Source: Plantactinospora sp. BC1
Lineage (GTDB): Bacteria; Actinomycetota; Actinomycetes; Mycobacteriales; Micromonosporaceae
DNA: 64,000 nucleotides
Direction of reading: 5' to 3'
Assembly: GCF_003030345.1 (NCBI RefSeq)
Contig: NZ_CP028158.1
Span: 186,001 to 250,000 of the forward strand
Each line of letters begins with the position of its first letter. Position 1 is the first letter of the stretch. The notes under the pieces were generated by a model, which made no database searches, was not told the origin of the DNA, and saw only the letters and a program-made list of their open reading frames with translations. This document shows, piece after piece, positions 1 to 9,126 of this stretch. The position numbers and the translations under genes are program-made.

Positions 1-865
1 CGGCCAGGGTGAAGCCGCCCGGCCCGGCCTGCCGCCACTGCGCCAGGCTGGCCTGGGTGCCGTCGAAGAGCGCGGTGTAGCCGGTCTCCGGCCGGCAGTC
101 CGCCGGGGCGGCCCCGGCGGCGATCCGCAGCCCGCCGAGGAGCATCCGGGTGAAGTTCGGATCCGAGTACGACTCGTCGGTGTGCCCGAGCCCGGTGTAC
201 CAGGATCGTCCGCCGCCGTAGTTCTGGCACCAGGTGATCGGGTGGTCGCCACCCATCGACCCGCCGCTGTACGACGACTCGTCGAGGCTGGCCAGCACCT
301 TCACCCGGGACCGGGGATTGGTCCGGTAGTTGTACCACTCGTCGGTGCGGGTCCAGCTCGCCGGCAGGTGCGAGGTGGCGGCGTTGCCCCGGTCCTCGAC
401 CCGGATCGTCGCCTGCTGGGTCGCCGGGTGCGAGGCGAAGTACGCCCCGACCAGCCCGCCGTACCACGCCCAGTCGTACTCGGTGTCGGCGGCGGCGTGC
501 ACCCCGACGTACCCGCCACCGCCCGCGACGTACGCCTCGAACGCGCTCTGCTGCCCGGCGTCGAGTACGTCGCCGGTGGTGTTCAGGAAGACCACCGCCT
601 GGTACCGGCCGAGGTTGCCGGTGTTGAAGGCCGCCGCGTCCTCGGTGGCGGTCACGGTGAAGCCGTTGGCGGTGCCGAGCTGCCGGATCGCGGCGATCCC
701 GGGCGCGATCGCGGAGTGCCGGAAGCCGGCGGTCTTGGTGAAGACCAGCACCCGGCTCAGCGGGGCGGCCTCGGCCGGTGCCGGGCTCAGCACCGTGACC
801 GCGCCGGCCAGGGCGAGTCCGGCGGCCACGGCGGCGGCCGTCACGGCGAGAAGACGTCTGCGCAT
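1..865 (-). CDS. ThuA-domain secreted protein, 3' end outside window
   Basis: Partial gene; about 288 N-terminal residues are visible. It begins at an ATG with an AAGGAG Shine-Dalgarno site and a signal peptide (twin Arg, hydrophobic run, cleavage near APAEAA). Residues about 36-265 form a ThuA-like glutamine-amidotransferase-fold domain, recognisable by VLVFTKTAGFRHSAI, VFLNTTGDVL, GGGYVGVHAAADTEYDW and the final WYTGLGHTDESY. After a short linker the motif LFDGT begins a second module that resembles the 3-keto-disaccharide hydrolase (DUF1080) fold and is cut by the window edge. ThuA proteins are linked to trehalose and other disaccharide metabolism; the substrate here is unknown. It lies downstream of, and is probably cotranscribed with, the sugar dehydrogenase gene. 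Confidence 0.85.
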   Translation of the reverse strand, partial: MRRRLLAVTAAAVAAGLALAGAVTVLSPAPAEAAPLSRVLVFTKTAGFRHSAIAPGIAAIRQLGTANGFTVTATEDAAAFNTGNLGRYQAVVFLNTTGDVLDAGQQSAFEAYVAGGGGYVGVHAAADTEYDWAWYGGLVGAYFASHPATQQATIRVEDRGNAATSHLPASWTRTDEWYNYRTNPRSRVKVLASLDESSYSGGSMGGDHPITWCQNYGGGRSWYTGLGHTDESYSDPNFTRMLLGGLRIAAGAAPADCRPETGYTALFDGTQASLAQWRQAGPGGFTLA

Positions 866-918
866 GCGAACTCCTTGCGAGGGGGTGTGTTCCGGGCGGA
901 GGGGCGGACGGGGCGTGG

Positions 919-3792
919 TCAGGGCAGGGTCCAGTTCTGCGCGGCGGTGCCGTTGCAGTCGTAGATCTGCAACTGCCGGCCGTTGCCGGGATTCGAGCCG
1001 GGGATGTCCAGGCACCGGTTGGCCTGCGGGTTGCGCAGGCTGCCGTTGGCGCCGGCCGCCCACTGCTGCGCCCCGCTGCCGTTGCAGGTCCAGAGCTGCA
1101 CCGGGGTGCCGTTGGTGGTGCCGCTGGCCGCCACGTCCAGGCATTTGCCGCGGGCCCGGATCGTGCCGTCGCCGGGCAGCGTCCACGTCTGGTTGGCCGA
1201 GCCGGCGATGCAGTCCCACATCTGCACCCGGGTCCCGTCGGCGGTGCCGCCCGCGTTGACGTCGACGCACCTGTCCATGCCCCGGATCGGCCCGGTACGC
1301 GGCCCGCCGCCGCCGGCCGGGGTGCTGACCCCGGCGCCGGTGAAGGTGTAGCTGTCCAGGTCGAGCAGGGCGCCGCCGCTGCCGCCGGTGAAGACGACGT
1401 AGAGGTCGTGGGTGCCGTCGTCGGGTTTGCTGACCGGGGCGCTGACCTCGGTGTAGTTGTCCCAGCCGCCGGTGTTCGGCACGGTGACCCTGGCCACCTC
1501 CGGGCCGGTCGGCGAGTCGTACCGGAAGGAGACGACGTTGCCGGCCTTGTCCGACGAGACCCGGGCCCGTACCCCGGTGATGCCCTTCAGGCTCACCGCG
1601 TGGTGCCGGACGTACTCGCCGGTCTGGATGTCGCCGAGCCGCCGGCCGCCCTCGGCGCCGGAGGCGTTGATCACCTGCGGGCCGTGCACCGAGACGTAGT
1701 GCTCGGCCTGCCACTGCTTCGGCCAGAGGGTGATCTCCTTCTCCCCGGTCAGCGGCACCGCGCCGGTGGCGCCCCGGTCGGTGTAGCTGGAGCGGAGCAC
1801 GAAGAAGAGCACCGAGTCCGGGCCGGCGTGCACCGGTCCGGTGTTGACGGTGAAGCCGCAGCCGGTGCCCTGGCCCTCCTCGTGGGCGTGCTCCTGGTGG
1901 CCGAGCGCGGCCCGGATCACCACGTTGGCGCAGGGCACGGCGCCGTCCTGCGGGTCGGTGGCGGTCGCCGTGGCGGTGACGTTCTCGTCCCACGAGATCA
2001 TCCCGCCGTTCGGCAGCCCGTCCAGCGTGACCGTCGGCCGGTTGTTGCCGACCACGATCGCGACCTGGGTGGTGCCGGACCGCCCGGTGCCGTCGTTGAC
2101 GGTCAGCCGGGCCCGCTTGTCACCGTTGCCGGTGTAGGTGTACGTCGGGTTCGCGGCGGTCGAGTCGACGGTGCCGTTGCTGTCGAAGTCCCAGGCGTAG
2201 CTCAGCGGGTCGCCGTCCGGGTCGGAGCTGCCGGCGCTGGAGAAGGCGACCTGGAGCGGGGCGAGCCCGTTGTCCCGGTTGACCGTGGCGACGGCGGTCG
2301 GGGAGCGGCCCCCGGCGACGTAGTTGATTTTGTAGAGGCCGGCGGCGACGTCACCGGAGAAGTAGCCGTTGCCGTACTCCAGCAGATAGAGCGAGCCGTC
2401 CGGGCCGAACTCCATGTCGATCGGGTGCACGAACTGCATCCCGGCGAGGACCGGCTCGATGACGGTCGGGTTGCCGGTACGCGGGTTGCCGTTGTCGAAC
2501 TGGACCTCCTTGATCCAGTTGCGGCAGTACTCCGTGATGATCAGCTTGTCGTCGTAGTACGCCGGCCACTTCACCTCGGAGTTCAGGTTCGGGTCGTAGT
2601 GGTAGACCTCGGCGTGGTTCGGCGAGCCGCAGCCGCCCGGGTTGTCCAGCGCCGGCCACTCCCGGCTGCCGCCGTGCTGCTCCCAGACCAGCGCGCCCCG
2701 GGTCGGCGGCAACTGCCGCAGCCCGGTGTTGTTCGGCGAGTCGTTGACCGGCCCGGTGCCGCCGCCGCACGGGAACCAGCCGCGCGGGGAGTTGGTGGCG
2801 AAGTTCCAGTCGTTGTAGGCGACGTTCGGCCCACCGCAGTACGGCCAGCCGTGGTTGCCCGGCGCGGTGGCCCGGTTGTACTCGTCGTACGCCGCCGGCC
2901 CCCGGTTGGCGACCGTGGCACCCGCGTCCGGCCCGACCTCGCCCCAGTAGAGGGTGTTCGCGTTCTTCCTGTCGACCCAGATCCGGTACGGGTTCCGTAC
3001 CCCCATGACGTAGATCTCGGGCCGGGTCTGCGCGGTCCCCGGCGCGAAGAGGTTGCCGGCCGGGATGGTGTAGCCGCCGTTCTCCTCCGGATGGATCCGG
3101 TTGATCTTCCCGCGCAGGTCGTTGGTGTTCCCCGAGGTGCGCTGCGCGTCGTACTGCGGGTCGCGGCTGGGGCGCTCGTCGATCGGCGCCATCCCGGCCG
3201 AGTCGCCGCCGGAGTTGGTGTTGTCGCCGACCGCGAAGTAGAGGTTCTCGTTGCTGTCCCAGCTCATCGAGCCGGCCGAGTGGCAGCAGAGCCGCCGCTC
3301 GGTCGGCCACTCGATCAGCTTCGTCTCGGCGCCCAGTTGCAGGGTGCCGGTGTCGAAGGTGAACCGGGAGATCCGGTTGACCAGCGGGGTGCCGACCGGC
3401 GAATAGAAGAGGTACACCCAGCGGTTGGTGGCGAAGCGCGGGTGCAGGGTGATGCCGATCAGCCCGTCCTCGAACCGGGCGTCGAGTGGCAAGGTCAGCG
3501 CCACCGTGGTCGAACCGGTGGCCGGGTTGTAGAGCCGGACCTGCCCGCCGCCGGAGCTGGTACCCCGGTTGATGTAGAGCACCTTGCCGTCCGGCAGCAC
3601 GGAGAGCTCGATCGGCTCGCCCATGGAGAGCCCGCCGTCGAGCTTGACCTTCTCGAACTGCGTGGTCGGCGGCGGCGCGGCGGTCGCCGGTGGGGCGGCG
3701 ACGCCGACCGCGACCAGCGGCGGCAGCAGCGCCGCGACGGTGGCCAGCACCACGGCGGCGACGGTACGACGTGCGGGAAGTCTTCGATTCAT
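919..3792 (-). CDS. Secreted PQQ-type sugar dehydrogenase with PKD, CBM and ricin modules
   Basis: 957 residues. Order: signal peptide (1-39), six-bladed beta-propeller of the soluble glucose/sorbosone dehydrogenase (GSDH) family (about 45-490), PKD domain (about 495-585, with SSDPDGDPLSYAWDFDSNG), a linker domain, a CBM6/35-like jelly roll (about 690-820), and a C-terminal ricin-type beta-trefoil (about 832-957) with three QxW-like repeats (NQTWTL, AQQWAA, AQNWTL). Propeller landmarks include PDGKVLYINRG, GLIGITLHPRF and MGVRNPYRIW. The enzyme probably oxidises a sugar in the extracellular or cell-wall space while bound to polysaccharide. It is far longer than a bare GSDH (about 450 aa) because of the binding modules. 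A strong hairpin upstream separates it from the gene before it. Confidence 0.88.
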   Translation of the reverse strand: MNRRLPARRTVAAVVLATVAALLPPLVAVGVAAPPATAAPPPTTQFEKVKLDGGLSMGEPIELSVLPDGKVLYINRGTSSGGGQVRLYNPATGSTTVALTLPLDARFEDGLIGITLHPRFATNRWVYLFYSPVGTPLVNRISRFTFDTGTLQLGAETKLIEWPTERRLCCHSAGSMSWDSNENLYFAVGDNTNSGGDSAGMAPIDERPSRDPQYDAQRTSGNTNDLRGKINRIHPEENGGYTIPAGNLFAPGTAQTRPEIYVMGVRNPYRIWVDRKNANTLYWGEVGPDAGATVANRGPAAYDEYNRATAPGNHGWPYCGGPNVAYNDWNFATNSPRGWFPCGGGTGPVNDSPNNTGLRQLPPTRGALVWEQHGGSREWPALDNPGGCGSPNHAEVYHYDPNLNSEVKWPAYYDDKLIITEYCRNWIKEVQFDNGNPRTGNPTVIEPVLAGMQFVHPIDMEFGPDGSLYLLEYGNGYFSGDVAAGLYKINYVAGGRSPTAVATVNRDNGLAPLQVAFSSAGSSDPDGDPLSYAWDFDSNGTVDSTAANPTYTYTGNGDKRARLTVNDGTGRSGTTQVAIVVGNNRPTVTLDGLPNGGMISWDENVTATATATDPQDGAVPCANVVIRAALGHQEHAHEEGQGTGCGFTVNTGPVHAGPDSVLFFVLRSSYTDRGATGAVPLTGEKEITLWPKQWQAEHYVSVHGPQVINASGAEGGRRLGDIQTGEYVRHHAVSLKGITGVRARVSSDKAGNVVSFRYDSPTGPEVARVTVPNTGGWDNYTEVSAPVSKPDDGTHDLYVVFTGGSGGALLDLDSYTFTGAGVSTPAGGGGPRTGPIRGMDRCVDVNAGGTADGTRVQMWDCIAGSANQTWTLPGDGTIRARGKCLDVAASGTTNGTPVQLWTCNGSGAQQWAAGANGSLRNPQANRCLDIPGSNPGNGRQLQIYDCNGTAAQNWTLP

Positions 3793-3905
3793 GGCGTACT
3801 CCGGCGGTTCGGTGGGGGTGCGCGGTGGGGTGGTCCGGGTACGCGGCCGCCGATGCCCGACCCGGTGGTACTGGCGGAAGAGCCGGCGGATGCGGCTGTC
3901 CCGCC

Positions 3906-3946
3906 GCCACGGCCGGCGGGTCGGGGGTGGACCCGCCGGCCGTGGC
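3906..3946 (-). terminator. Strong hairpin terminator after the GH95-like gene
   Basis: Perfect 17-bp inverted repeat (3906-3922 with 3930-3946; arm begins GCCACGGCCGGCGGGTC) with a 7-base G-rich loop, four bases past the stop of the gene ending at 3950. Actinobacterial terminators often lack a U-tract, so the stem is the evidence. Confidence 0.85.
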
Positions 3947-3949
3947 CGG

Positions 3950-6900
3950 TCAGGCGGGGACCAGGTCGAACTTCTCCCAGGGGCCGATCGAGTCCCGGTT
4001 GGCGATCAGCGGCGCCGCGCCGCCGTTCTCGGCGACGACGTACCTGCCGTTCACGTTGGCCCGCAGGCTGACCGAGCCGTCCGAGTTGCGGACCAGGGCG
4101 AACGTCTCCCACGCCCCGGCCGAGGGCCGGTTCGCGATCAGCGGGTCGGCCCCGGCGTTCTCCGCGCAGACGAACTGGTTGTTCACCCTGGCCCGCAGTC
4201 CGATGGTGCCGCCGCCGAGGTCGACCTGGTCGAACTGCTCCCACGAGCCGACGGCGGCGGCGTTCGCGACCAGGTTGCCGGCGCCCGCGTCGCTGGCGCT
4301 GACGTACTGGCCGTTGGCCTGGGCGCGCAGCGCCACCCCGCCGGACGGCTGGCTGCCGCCGGTGAGGATCCGGAGCGCGTCGACCATGCCGACCGAGGTG
4401 GTCCGGTTGACGATCCGGATCGTGTGCTGGCCGTTCGACAGCCCGGTCCGGCGCCAGACGACCTGCTGGGCCTGCCGGGCGCCGGAGGCGTTCAGGTTGA
4501 CGTTGGCCTGCAACACGTTGTCGAGATAGACGTCGACGTTGCCCATGTCGCTGAAGCGCTCCGAGAGGTATTCGACGCCGGTCCCGGTGAAGGTGTAGGA
4601 GGCGGTCGCCCCGACCGTGGTGCTGTGGTGGGTGTCGTCGTTGTAGTCGCCGTACCCGCGGGCGGTGGTGAGGTGCCAGTTGGCGTCGTAGCTCAGCAGG
4701 GTGTTGTTGACCAGTTCACCGCCGCCCGGGTTGCCGGGGCCGCCGCCGAGGCCGAGCGTCGAGGCAGTACCGGAGAGCGCCTTCGCGCCCTGGTTGGCGC
4801 TGCCGGTCAGCGTGGCGGCGGAGTAGCTGGCCAGCGGCTTGCCGGTCCGTTCCAGCACGTAGTTCGCGTTCGCCGCCGTGGCAAAGGCGATCTCGCCGGC
4901 CGTGCTGGTCGTCAGGACGGCGTTGTCCGAGGTACGCCGGACGCGTACCTCCTGGTTGCCCCACGGGTTCACCACCCGGGCCTGCTTGCCGTGCAGGCTG
5001 CGCAGCCCGACGTACTTGATCTCGCCGGCCTCCCGCTCGGAGCTGACCAGGAAACCGTCCTTGGCCAGCAGGGTGAACCTGCCGACGAAGCTCGCGTCGG
5101 TCGGCACCGCCGGAAAGACCCGGATCTTGTCGTTGTACGACTGCATCAGCGACTCGTTCATCGCCGCCAGGTGGATGCCGAGGTACTCGAAGACCCCGTT
5201 GGTGTTGTTGGTCATCCCGTTCGGATAGTTCTGATATTTCTGGAGCATCGTCCGCATGCCCTGGAACGCCTGGTTGCCGAGCCCGAGCCGGGCGGCGTGC
5301 ACGTGGTCGTTGGCCCAGACGTTGCCGTAGGGGTGCGGCCGGACGTTCCAGGTGTTCACCGCGGTCTGGTAATCCGGGTAGCCGATCCCGGTCAGGTCGT
5401 AGGGCCAGACCAGCTCCAGCGCCACGTTCTCCCCGTTGCGGGTCGGCGACGACGGCGGGTCGTGCGGCAGGTAGGCCCCGTTCGAGATCTGGTACGGCGC
5501 CAGGTTGTTCACGATGTTCTGCCAGTTGGCCCGCAGCCCCGAGTCCAGCCCGAGCTGCTGGCTGACCGCGATGGTCAGCGGGAAGAGCAGCCGTACCGCC
5601 GCCAGGTCGGTGATGGCGTTGCGGACGTCCCAGTAGGTCTCGTGGGCGTTCGAGTTCGCCATGTAGTAGCGGCCGGAGGAGTCCCGGCTGAGGATGTCCT
5701 CGTAGAACTTCACCGCCTCCCGCATGTACGGGTACGCGGTGTTTCGCAGGTAGTTCTCGTCGTTGGTGTACCGGTATTGCAGGTACATGTTGTAGGCGGC
5801 CTCGGTGCCGGTGGAGTAGAGGTCGTTGACGTAGTCGCTGTTGACGGTGCCCCGGGCGTTGCCGTCCCAGCCCATCGTCTCCGGCACCCAGAGCCCGTCA
5901 CTGCCGTACCGGGTGGTGGTGAAGGACTTCAGCGCGGCCAGGTTGCGGCTGTAGAGCCGGTTGAAGCCGGCCATCAGGTCGACGTGGTTGCTGGCGTAGA
6001 ACGAGTTGTAGACGTCGCGCTGGTTCCAGTACCAGTAGCCGTTGCTCCACTTGGAGTTGTCCTGGGTGGCCCGGAAGACTCCGTTGATGAAGTGCAGCGG
6101 ATAGTTGCCGAAGCCGCCCGCCGCGATCATGTAGGTGGCCAGGTAGTAGACGTTCTCCAGGTAGTCGGCGTCCCCGCCCGCGTTGGAATACTGGACGAAC
6201 GACCTGGCCCAGAAGTTGTGCCACCAGTTGCGATAGTTGTTCAGCGTGCTGGCGTAACCGGTCGCCTTCACCGCCGCGAGCTGGTTGCGCGCCTGCTGCA
6301 CCGAGTTCTGCCCCGGGGAGTTGATTCGGGAGGCGGCGGTGAACCAGACGGTGTAGCTGCTGGTCGGGGTGATGTTCAGGCGTACCCGGGTGCCGTTGAC
6401 CGTCTGCGAGGTGTAGCTCGCGCCTTCGACGGTGGCCGCCAGGGTGTAGCCGAAGTTGTTCGGGTCGGCCTGACCCCGGCTGATCCCGACCCCGGTCGAG
6501 TCGGCGAAGGTGCTCGCGGTGCGCCAGGTGGTCAGGTTCGGCACGTCAGCGATGTTCTGGACGCTGTTCAGGTCCCAGAGGCTCAGGTCGAGGCCGACGC
6601 TGGTGACACCCGGCCGGCTGTCCTCGACGTGGATTCCCATCACCTCCGAGTTGGGCGAGCCCATGATGGTGACGGTGCGGTTGTTGTCGTACTTCGTGGT
6701 CAGGGTGCCGTCGTAGAGCGACAGCCGCTGTTGGAACGTGGTGTAGCCGGTGTCCAGCTGCGGGTTGCTGAACAGGTTGACGTTGCCGGCCGCATAGGTC
6801 GACTGCTGGGCCAGGTCGACTCCGGAGACCTGCATCGACAGGCCGTTCTGGCTCCACACCATCGCCCCGGTCCTGCCGTTGCCGACGGTCAGGCCGTGCA

Positions 6901-7105
6901 GCGGGTTGGTGTTCGGCCGGTTGTAGACGATGTCGTGCTTCGACAGGTAGCTGGCGTAGTTGACGTTCAGGGTGCCGGTGCTCGAATTGAACGCGGCGTC
7001 GGTGGGCGCCGCTGCGGCCGGTGTGGCCGGGCCGGTGGCGACGAGACCACCGGTGAGCAGGGCGGCGAGCATGACGCGGATCGGCGTACTCACCTTCATC
7101 GACAC
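3950..7105 (-). CDS. Secreted GH95-like glycoside hydrolase with fascin-like trefoil
   Basis: 1051 residues with a signal peptide (1-33). Residues about 45-300 form a beta-sandwich N domain like GH95/DUF5703 proteins (NPLHGLTVGNGRTGAMVW). About 300-690 is an (alpha/alpha)6-barrel region (YLATYMIAAGGFGNYPLHF, WNQRDVYNSFYASNHVDL, VPETMGWDGNARG). A galactose-binding-like domain (about 780-890) follows, then three repeats of a fascin-type beta-trefoil (about 925-1051; VALRAQANGQYV, IGLRARVNNQFV, VSLRANVNGRYV). It probably cleaves a plant or fungal glycan outside the cell. The exact specificity cannot be read from sequence. Fucosidase activity is suggested by the GH95 resemblance and by upstream operator-like palindromes shared with the fucose cluster at 49-52 kb. 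Single-gene unit with its own terminator. Confidence 0.72.
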   Translation of the reverse strand: MSMKVSTPIRVMLAALLTGGLVATGPATPAAAAPTDAAFNSSTGTLNVNYASYLSKHDIVYNRPNTNPLHGLTVGNGRTGAMVWSQNGLSMQVSGVDLAQQSTYAAGNVNLFSNPQLDTGYTTFQQRLSLYDGTLTTKYDNNRTVTIMGSPNSEVMGIHVEDSRPGVTSVGLDLSLWDLNSVQNIADVPNLTTWRTASTFADSTGVGISRGQADPNNFGYTLAATVEGASYTSQTVNGTRVRLNITPTSSYTVWFTAASRINSPGQNSVQQARNQLAAVKATGYASTLNNYRNWWHNFWARSFVQYSNAGGDADYLENVYYLATYMIAAGGFGNYPLHFINGVFRATQDNSKWSNGYWYWNQRDVYNSFYASNHVDLMAGFNRLYSRNLAALKSFTTTRYGSDGLWVPETMGWDGNARGTVNSDYVNDLYSTGTEAAYNMYLQYRYTNDENYLRNTAYPYMREAVKFYEDILSRDSSGRYYMANSNAHETYWDVRNAITDLAAVRLLFPLTIAVSQQLGLDSGLRANWQNIVNNLAPYQISNGAYLPHDPPSSPTRNGENVALELVWPYDLTGIGYPDYQTAVNTWNVRPHPYGNVWANDHVHAARLGLGNQAFQGMRTMLQKYQNYPNGMTNNTNGVFEYLGIHLAAMNESLMQSYNDKIRVFPAVPTDASFVGRFTLLAKDGFLVSSEREAGEIKYVGLRSLHGKQARVVNPWGNQEVRVRRTSDNAVLTTSTAGEIAFATAANANYVLERTGKPLASYSAATLTGSANQGAKALSGTASTLGLGGGPGNPGGGELVNNTLLSYDANWHLTTARGYGDYNDDTHHSTTVGATASYTFTGTGVEYLSERFSDMGNVDVYLDNVLQANVNLNASGARQAQQVVWRRTGLSNGQHTIRIVNRTTSVGMVDALRILTGGSQPSGGVALRAQANGQYVSASDAGAGNLVANAAAVGSWEQFDQVDLGGGTIGLRARVNNQFVCAENAGADPLIANRPSAGAWETFALVRNSDGSVSLRANVNGRYVVAENGGAAPLIANRDSIGPWEKFDLVPA

Positions 7106-7274
7106 GATCCCCTTCTAGATCGTCCGGTGGATGATGTCTCGCGCCCCGGAGGCCGGTGCAGCTCCCCATCCGCCGAAAACGGGGAGCGACGTCGAGACGG
7201 ACCGGGCCGGTGCGGTAGCCCGAGGTCGCGTTGACCCCGGGTAACCATCGACCCAGGTCTGTGATTTGCAGTTA

Positions 7275-7285
7275 ACATTGGATGT
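7275..7285. promoter_or_regulatory. Candidate operator ACATTGGATGT
   Basis: Variant of the palindrome ACATCSGATGT that recurs before the fucose genes. It lies about 170 bases upstream of the GH95-like hydrolase start at 7105, in a gene-free stretch. Confidence 0.45.
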
Positions 7286-7348
7286 CTTGCATCCGTCAAT
7301 CCCTTGCTGCGAGGTTTTGCCGGCAGCCTGCTGCCGGAGAGCGCACAC

Positions 7349-7363
7349 ATACATCGGACGTAT
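7349..7363. promoter_or_regulatory. Candidate operator ATACATCGGACGTAT
   Basis: Near-perfect 15-bp palindrome (one mismatched pair) matching the extended consensus ATACATCSGATGTAT seen at 49237 and 52439. It is the second such site upstream of the gene starting at 7105. The rest of the 7106-7462 gap holds only this, the 7275 site and a terminator. Confidence 0.45.
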
Positions 7364-7405
7364 CGTCTGCCGCACCGTGCCGTGCCGTGCCGTCGTGCGG
7401 CAGGC

Positions 7406-7445
7406 GGCCCGCCCCGGACCAGGGGAGAGTGGTCCGGGGCGGGCC
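7406..7445 (-). terminator. Hairpin terminator after the small-protein pair
   Basis: Perfect 16-bp GC-rich stem (7406-7421 with 7430-7445) and an 8-base loop GGGGAGAG, 18 bases beyond the stop codon at 7463. Confidence 0.8.
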
Positions 7446-7462
7446 GGGGGTGACGAGACGGG

Positions 7463-7747
7463 TCAGCGGCGCCGGGGCACCCAGTAGAGGAGCTGCCCGG
7501 CGATCAGCGCGGGATGCGTGTCGGGCAGCGCTCGCAGCGCGCGGGCAAGGTGCGCGGCGAGGTACATCATCAGTCCCACCCGGTCACCCCGGAAGCCGAC
7601 CAGCAGGGCAAGGCGGGCCGGCGCGCACGGCCACGGGTCGCGGCAGGTCCGACACTGGTACGTCGTCGCCGGGCTGTGCCGGCCGGCCGGGTAGCGCCGC
7701 GGGTTCCGGCGCATGTGTCGGTACCAGCGCTCCTGCGGCCCGATCAC
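7463..7747 (-). CDS. Small uncharacterised protein with CxxC
   Basis: 94 residues from a GTG start. The N-terminal half is basic and contains YQCRTCRDPWPC, a cysteine cluster that could bind a metal; the C-terminal half is a hydrophobic/amphipathic helix (VGLMMYLAAHLARALRAL). Similar small proteins commonly sit beside XRE/DUF397 regulators in Micromonosporaceae; their function is not established to my knowledge. The start lies 4 bases after the TGA of the upstream gene, so the two are probably translationally coupled. Confidence 0.6.
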   Translation of the reverse strand: MIGPQERWYRHMRRNPRRYPAGRHSPATTYQCRTCRDPWPCAPARLALLVGFRGDRVGLMMYLAAHLARALRALPDTHPALIAGQLLYWVPRRR

Positions 7748-7750
7748 GGC

Positions 7751-8104
7751 TCACACCAGGGCGCTGGTGCCGCGCCCGGACCGTTGCTGCCGTACCGGCG
7801 TCGCGGCGGCCGCCCGGTTGGTCCGTCGGGCGTGCAGGGGTGCGTCCCAGCCGTGGCGGCGGTTGGTCGCCCTGGTGCGGGCCTGCGGCGCGGGTACGGC
7901 CGGCTGGGCCGGCTCGGGCGTCGCCGCCCGGACGGCGGCCCGATAGTCGGCGCGGGAGAGTCGCGCTGGTGGCGCCGGCTGACAGGGCATCGGCGTCAGT
8001 TCGGCCGAGTCGGGACAACGCCACCGGTAGCCGCACCGGCAATACCGCCAGAGCCGGCGCCAGTTTCGGCGGTGATAGGGCCGGAATCCGCGCCAGAGTT
8101 TCAT
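7751..8104 (-). CDS. Small basic Trp/Arg-rich uncharacterised protein
   Basis: 117 residues when started at the ATG at 8104; an upstream in-frame start near 8227 is possible but would add a proline-rich stretch with no support. The N-terminus is very rich in Arg, Trp and Cys (WRRLWRYCRCGYRWRCPDS) and the rest is Ala/Pro/Arg-rich and probably disordered. It forms a two-gene unit with the 94-residue gene, divergent from the XRE regulator at 8341, which suggests shared control. No function is claimed. Confidence 0.55.
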   Translation of the reverse strand: MKLWRGFRPYHRRNWRRLWRYCRCGYRWRCPDSAELTPMPCQPAPPARLSRADYRAAVRAATPEPAQPAVPAPQARTRATNRRHGWDAPLHARRTNRAAAATPVRQQRSGRGTSALV

Positions 8105-8340
8105 GATGATGCCTTTCGTCGGCGGAATTGGAGGGGGCGGCGCCAGGCTCCGAACCTCGGCGCCACCCCCCGTGGGCACCCACCCGAATTGGAAGGTCAC
8201 GGGGGCGGGCAAGTGCCCGGATTCCACCCTGGACCCTGGCCCCAGCAGGGCGGAAGATGCTGGTCGGGCACGGGAACCCAGCAGGCAGAACAGCGAACAT
8301 GACCATCGGCGCCGAAGTGATTTGGGGGACGTGAGAGCCT

Positions 8341-9126
8341 ATGTCCGCGAGCGAATATCTGGTAAAGGACCTACGCCGTACGCGCGAGTTGCTCGGCCTG
8401 ACCCAGGAGGCGTGGGGAGATCGAATCCACTTTTCCGCCAAGCATGTCGGCGCGGTGGAGCGAGGCGAGCGGCCGGCGCTCCCGGACTATCTTGGGGCGG
8501 TCGATCGCGCCTTCGGAACCACGTTCATGCAGTTCTACCGGATGTTCGTGAAGGAGGAGCTGGTCCCGGTCTGGTACCGACCGTTCAACGAGCACGAGCA
8601 GCAGGCAAGCCTCCTCAGGGTCTACCAACCGCTGCTGGTCCCTGGCCTCCTGCAAACCGAGGCATATGCTCGGGCCATCCTGGCCGGCTTCCGCATCCAT
8701 CCAGACTCCATAGATGCCATCGTGGCGACCCGGCTCGGTCGACAGGAGATCCTCTACCGCCGGCCCGACCCCTGCCAGTTGGTCGCGGTGATCGACGAGG
8801 GTGTCCTGCACCGCCGCGTCGGGGACGCGGAGGTCATGCGCGACCAGTTGAAGGCCCTGGTGGCGGCGTGCGAGCATCCCAACGTCCGGGTGCAGGTCGT
8901 CCCGTTCGAGGCCGGCGCCTATGTGGGGCTGGACGGGCCGCTGGTGGTCGCGACGGTGGACGGCCGGTCGGTTGGGTTCCTGGAAGGGCACCTGAAGGGT
9001 CGCGTGGTAGAGAGCCCGGATGCCACGACGGACCTTGAGGGCGCCTGGGAGGCAATCCGGGACTACGCTCTACCCGGTAACCAAAGCCTAGACCTGATCA
9101 CGAGGACGACTGAGAAATGGACGTGA
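8341..9126 (+). CDS. XRE-family regulator with DUF5753 domain
   Basis: 261 residues. An N-terminal helix-turn-helix (about 5-60; LRRTRELLGLTQEAWGDRI and VGAVERGERPAL) is followed by a DUF5753 domain (about 85-250; YQPLLVPGLLQTEAYARAIL, RLGRQEIL, VQVVPFEAGAY). This is the classic actinomycete architecture paired with a DUF397 protein, as in Scr1/BldB-type developmental or toxin-antitoxin-like pairs. The partner gene starts inside its 3' end (10-base overlap at 9117). It probably represses its own operon and the divergent small genes at 7463-8104, but the operator is not visible. Confidence 0.9.
   Translation: MSASEYLVKDLRRTRELLGLTQEAWGDRIHFSAKHVGAVERGERPALPDYLGAVDRAFGTTFMQFYRMFVKEELVPVWYRPFNEHEQQASLLRVYQPLLVPGLLQTEAYARAILAGFRIHPDSIDAIVATRLGRQEILYRRPDPCQLVAVIDEGVLHRRVGDAEVMRDQLKALVAACEHPNVRVQVVPFEAGAYVGLDGPLVVATVDGRSVGFLEGHLKGRVVESPDATTDLEGAWEAIRDYALPGNQSLDLITRTTEKWT

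Noticed and set aside
1408-7234. Very long open frames on the plus strand opposite the sugar dehydrogenase and GH95-like genes
   Set aside because: They are side effects of high GC on the opposite strand. They are rich in Val/Arg/Gly/Asp with no domain, signal or ribosome-binding site, while the minus-strand frames have clear domains.
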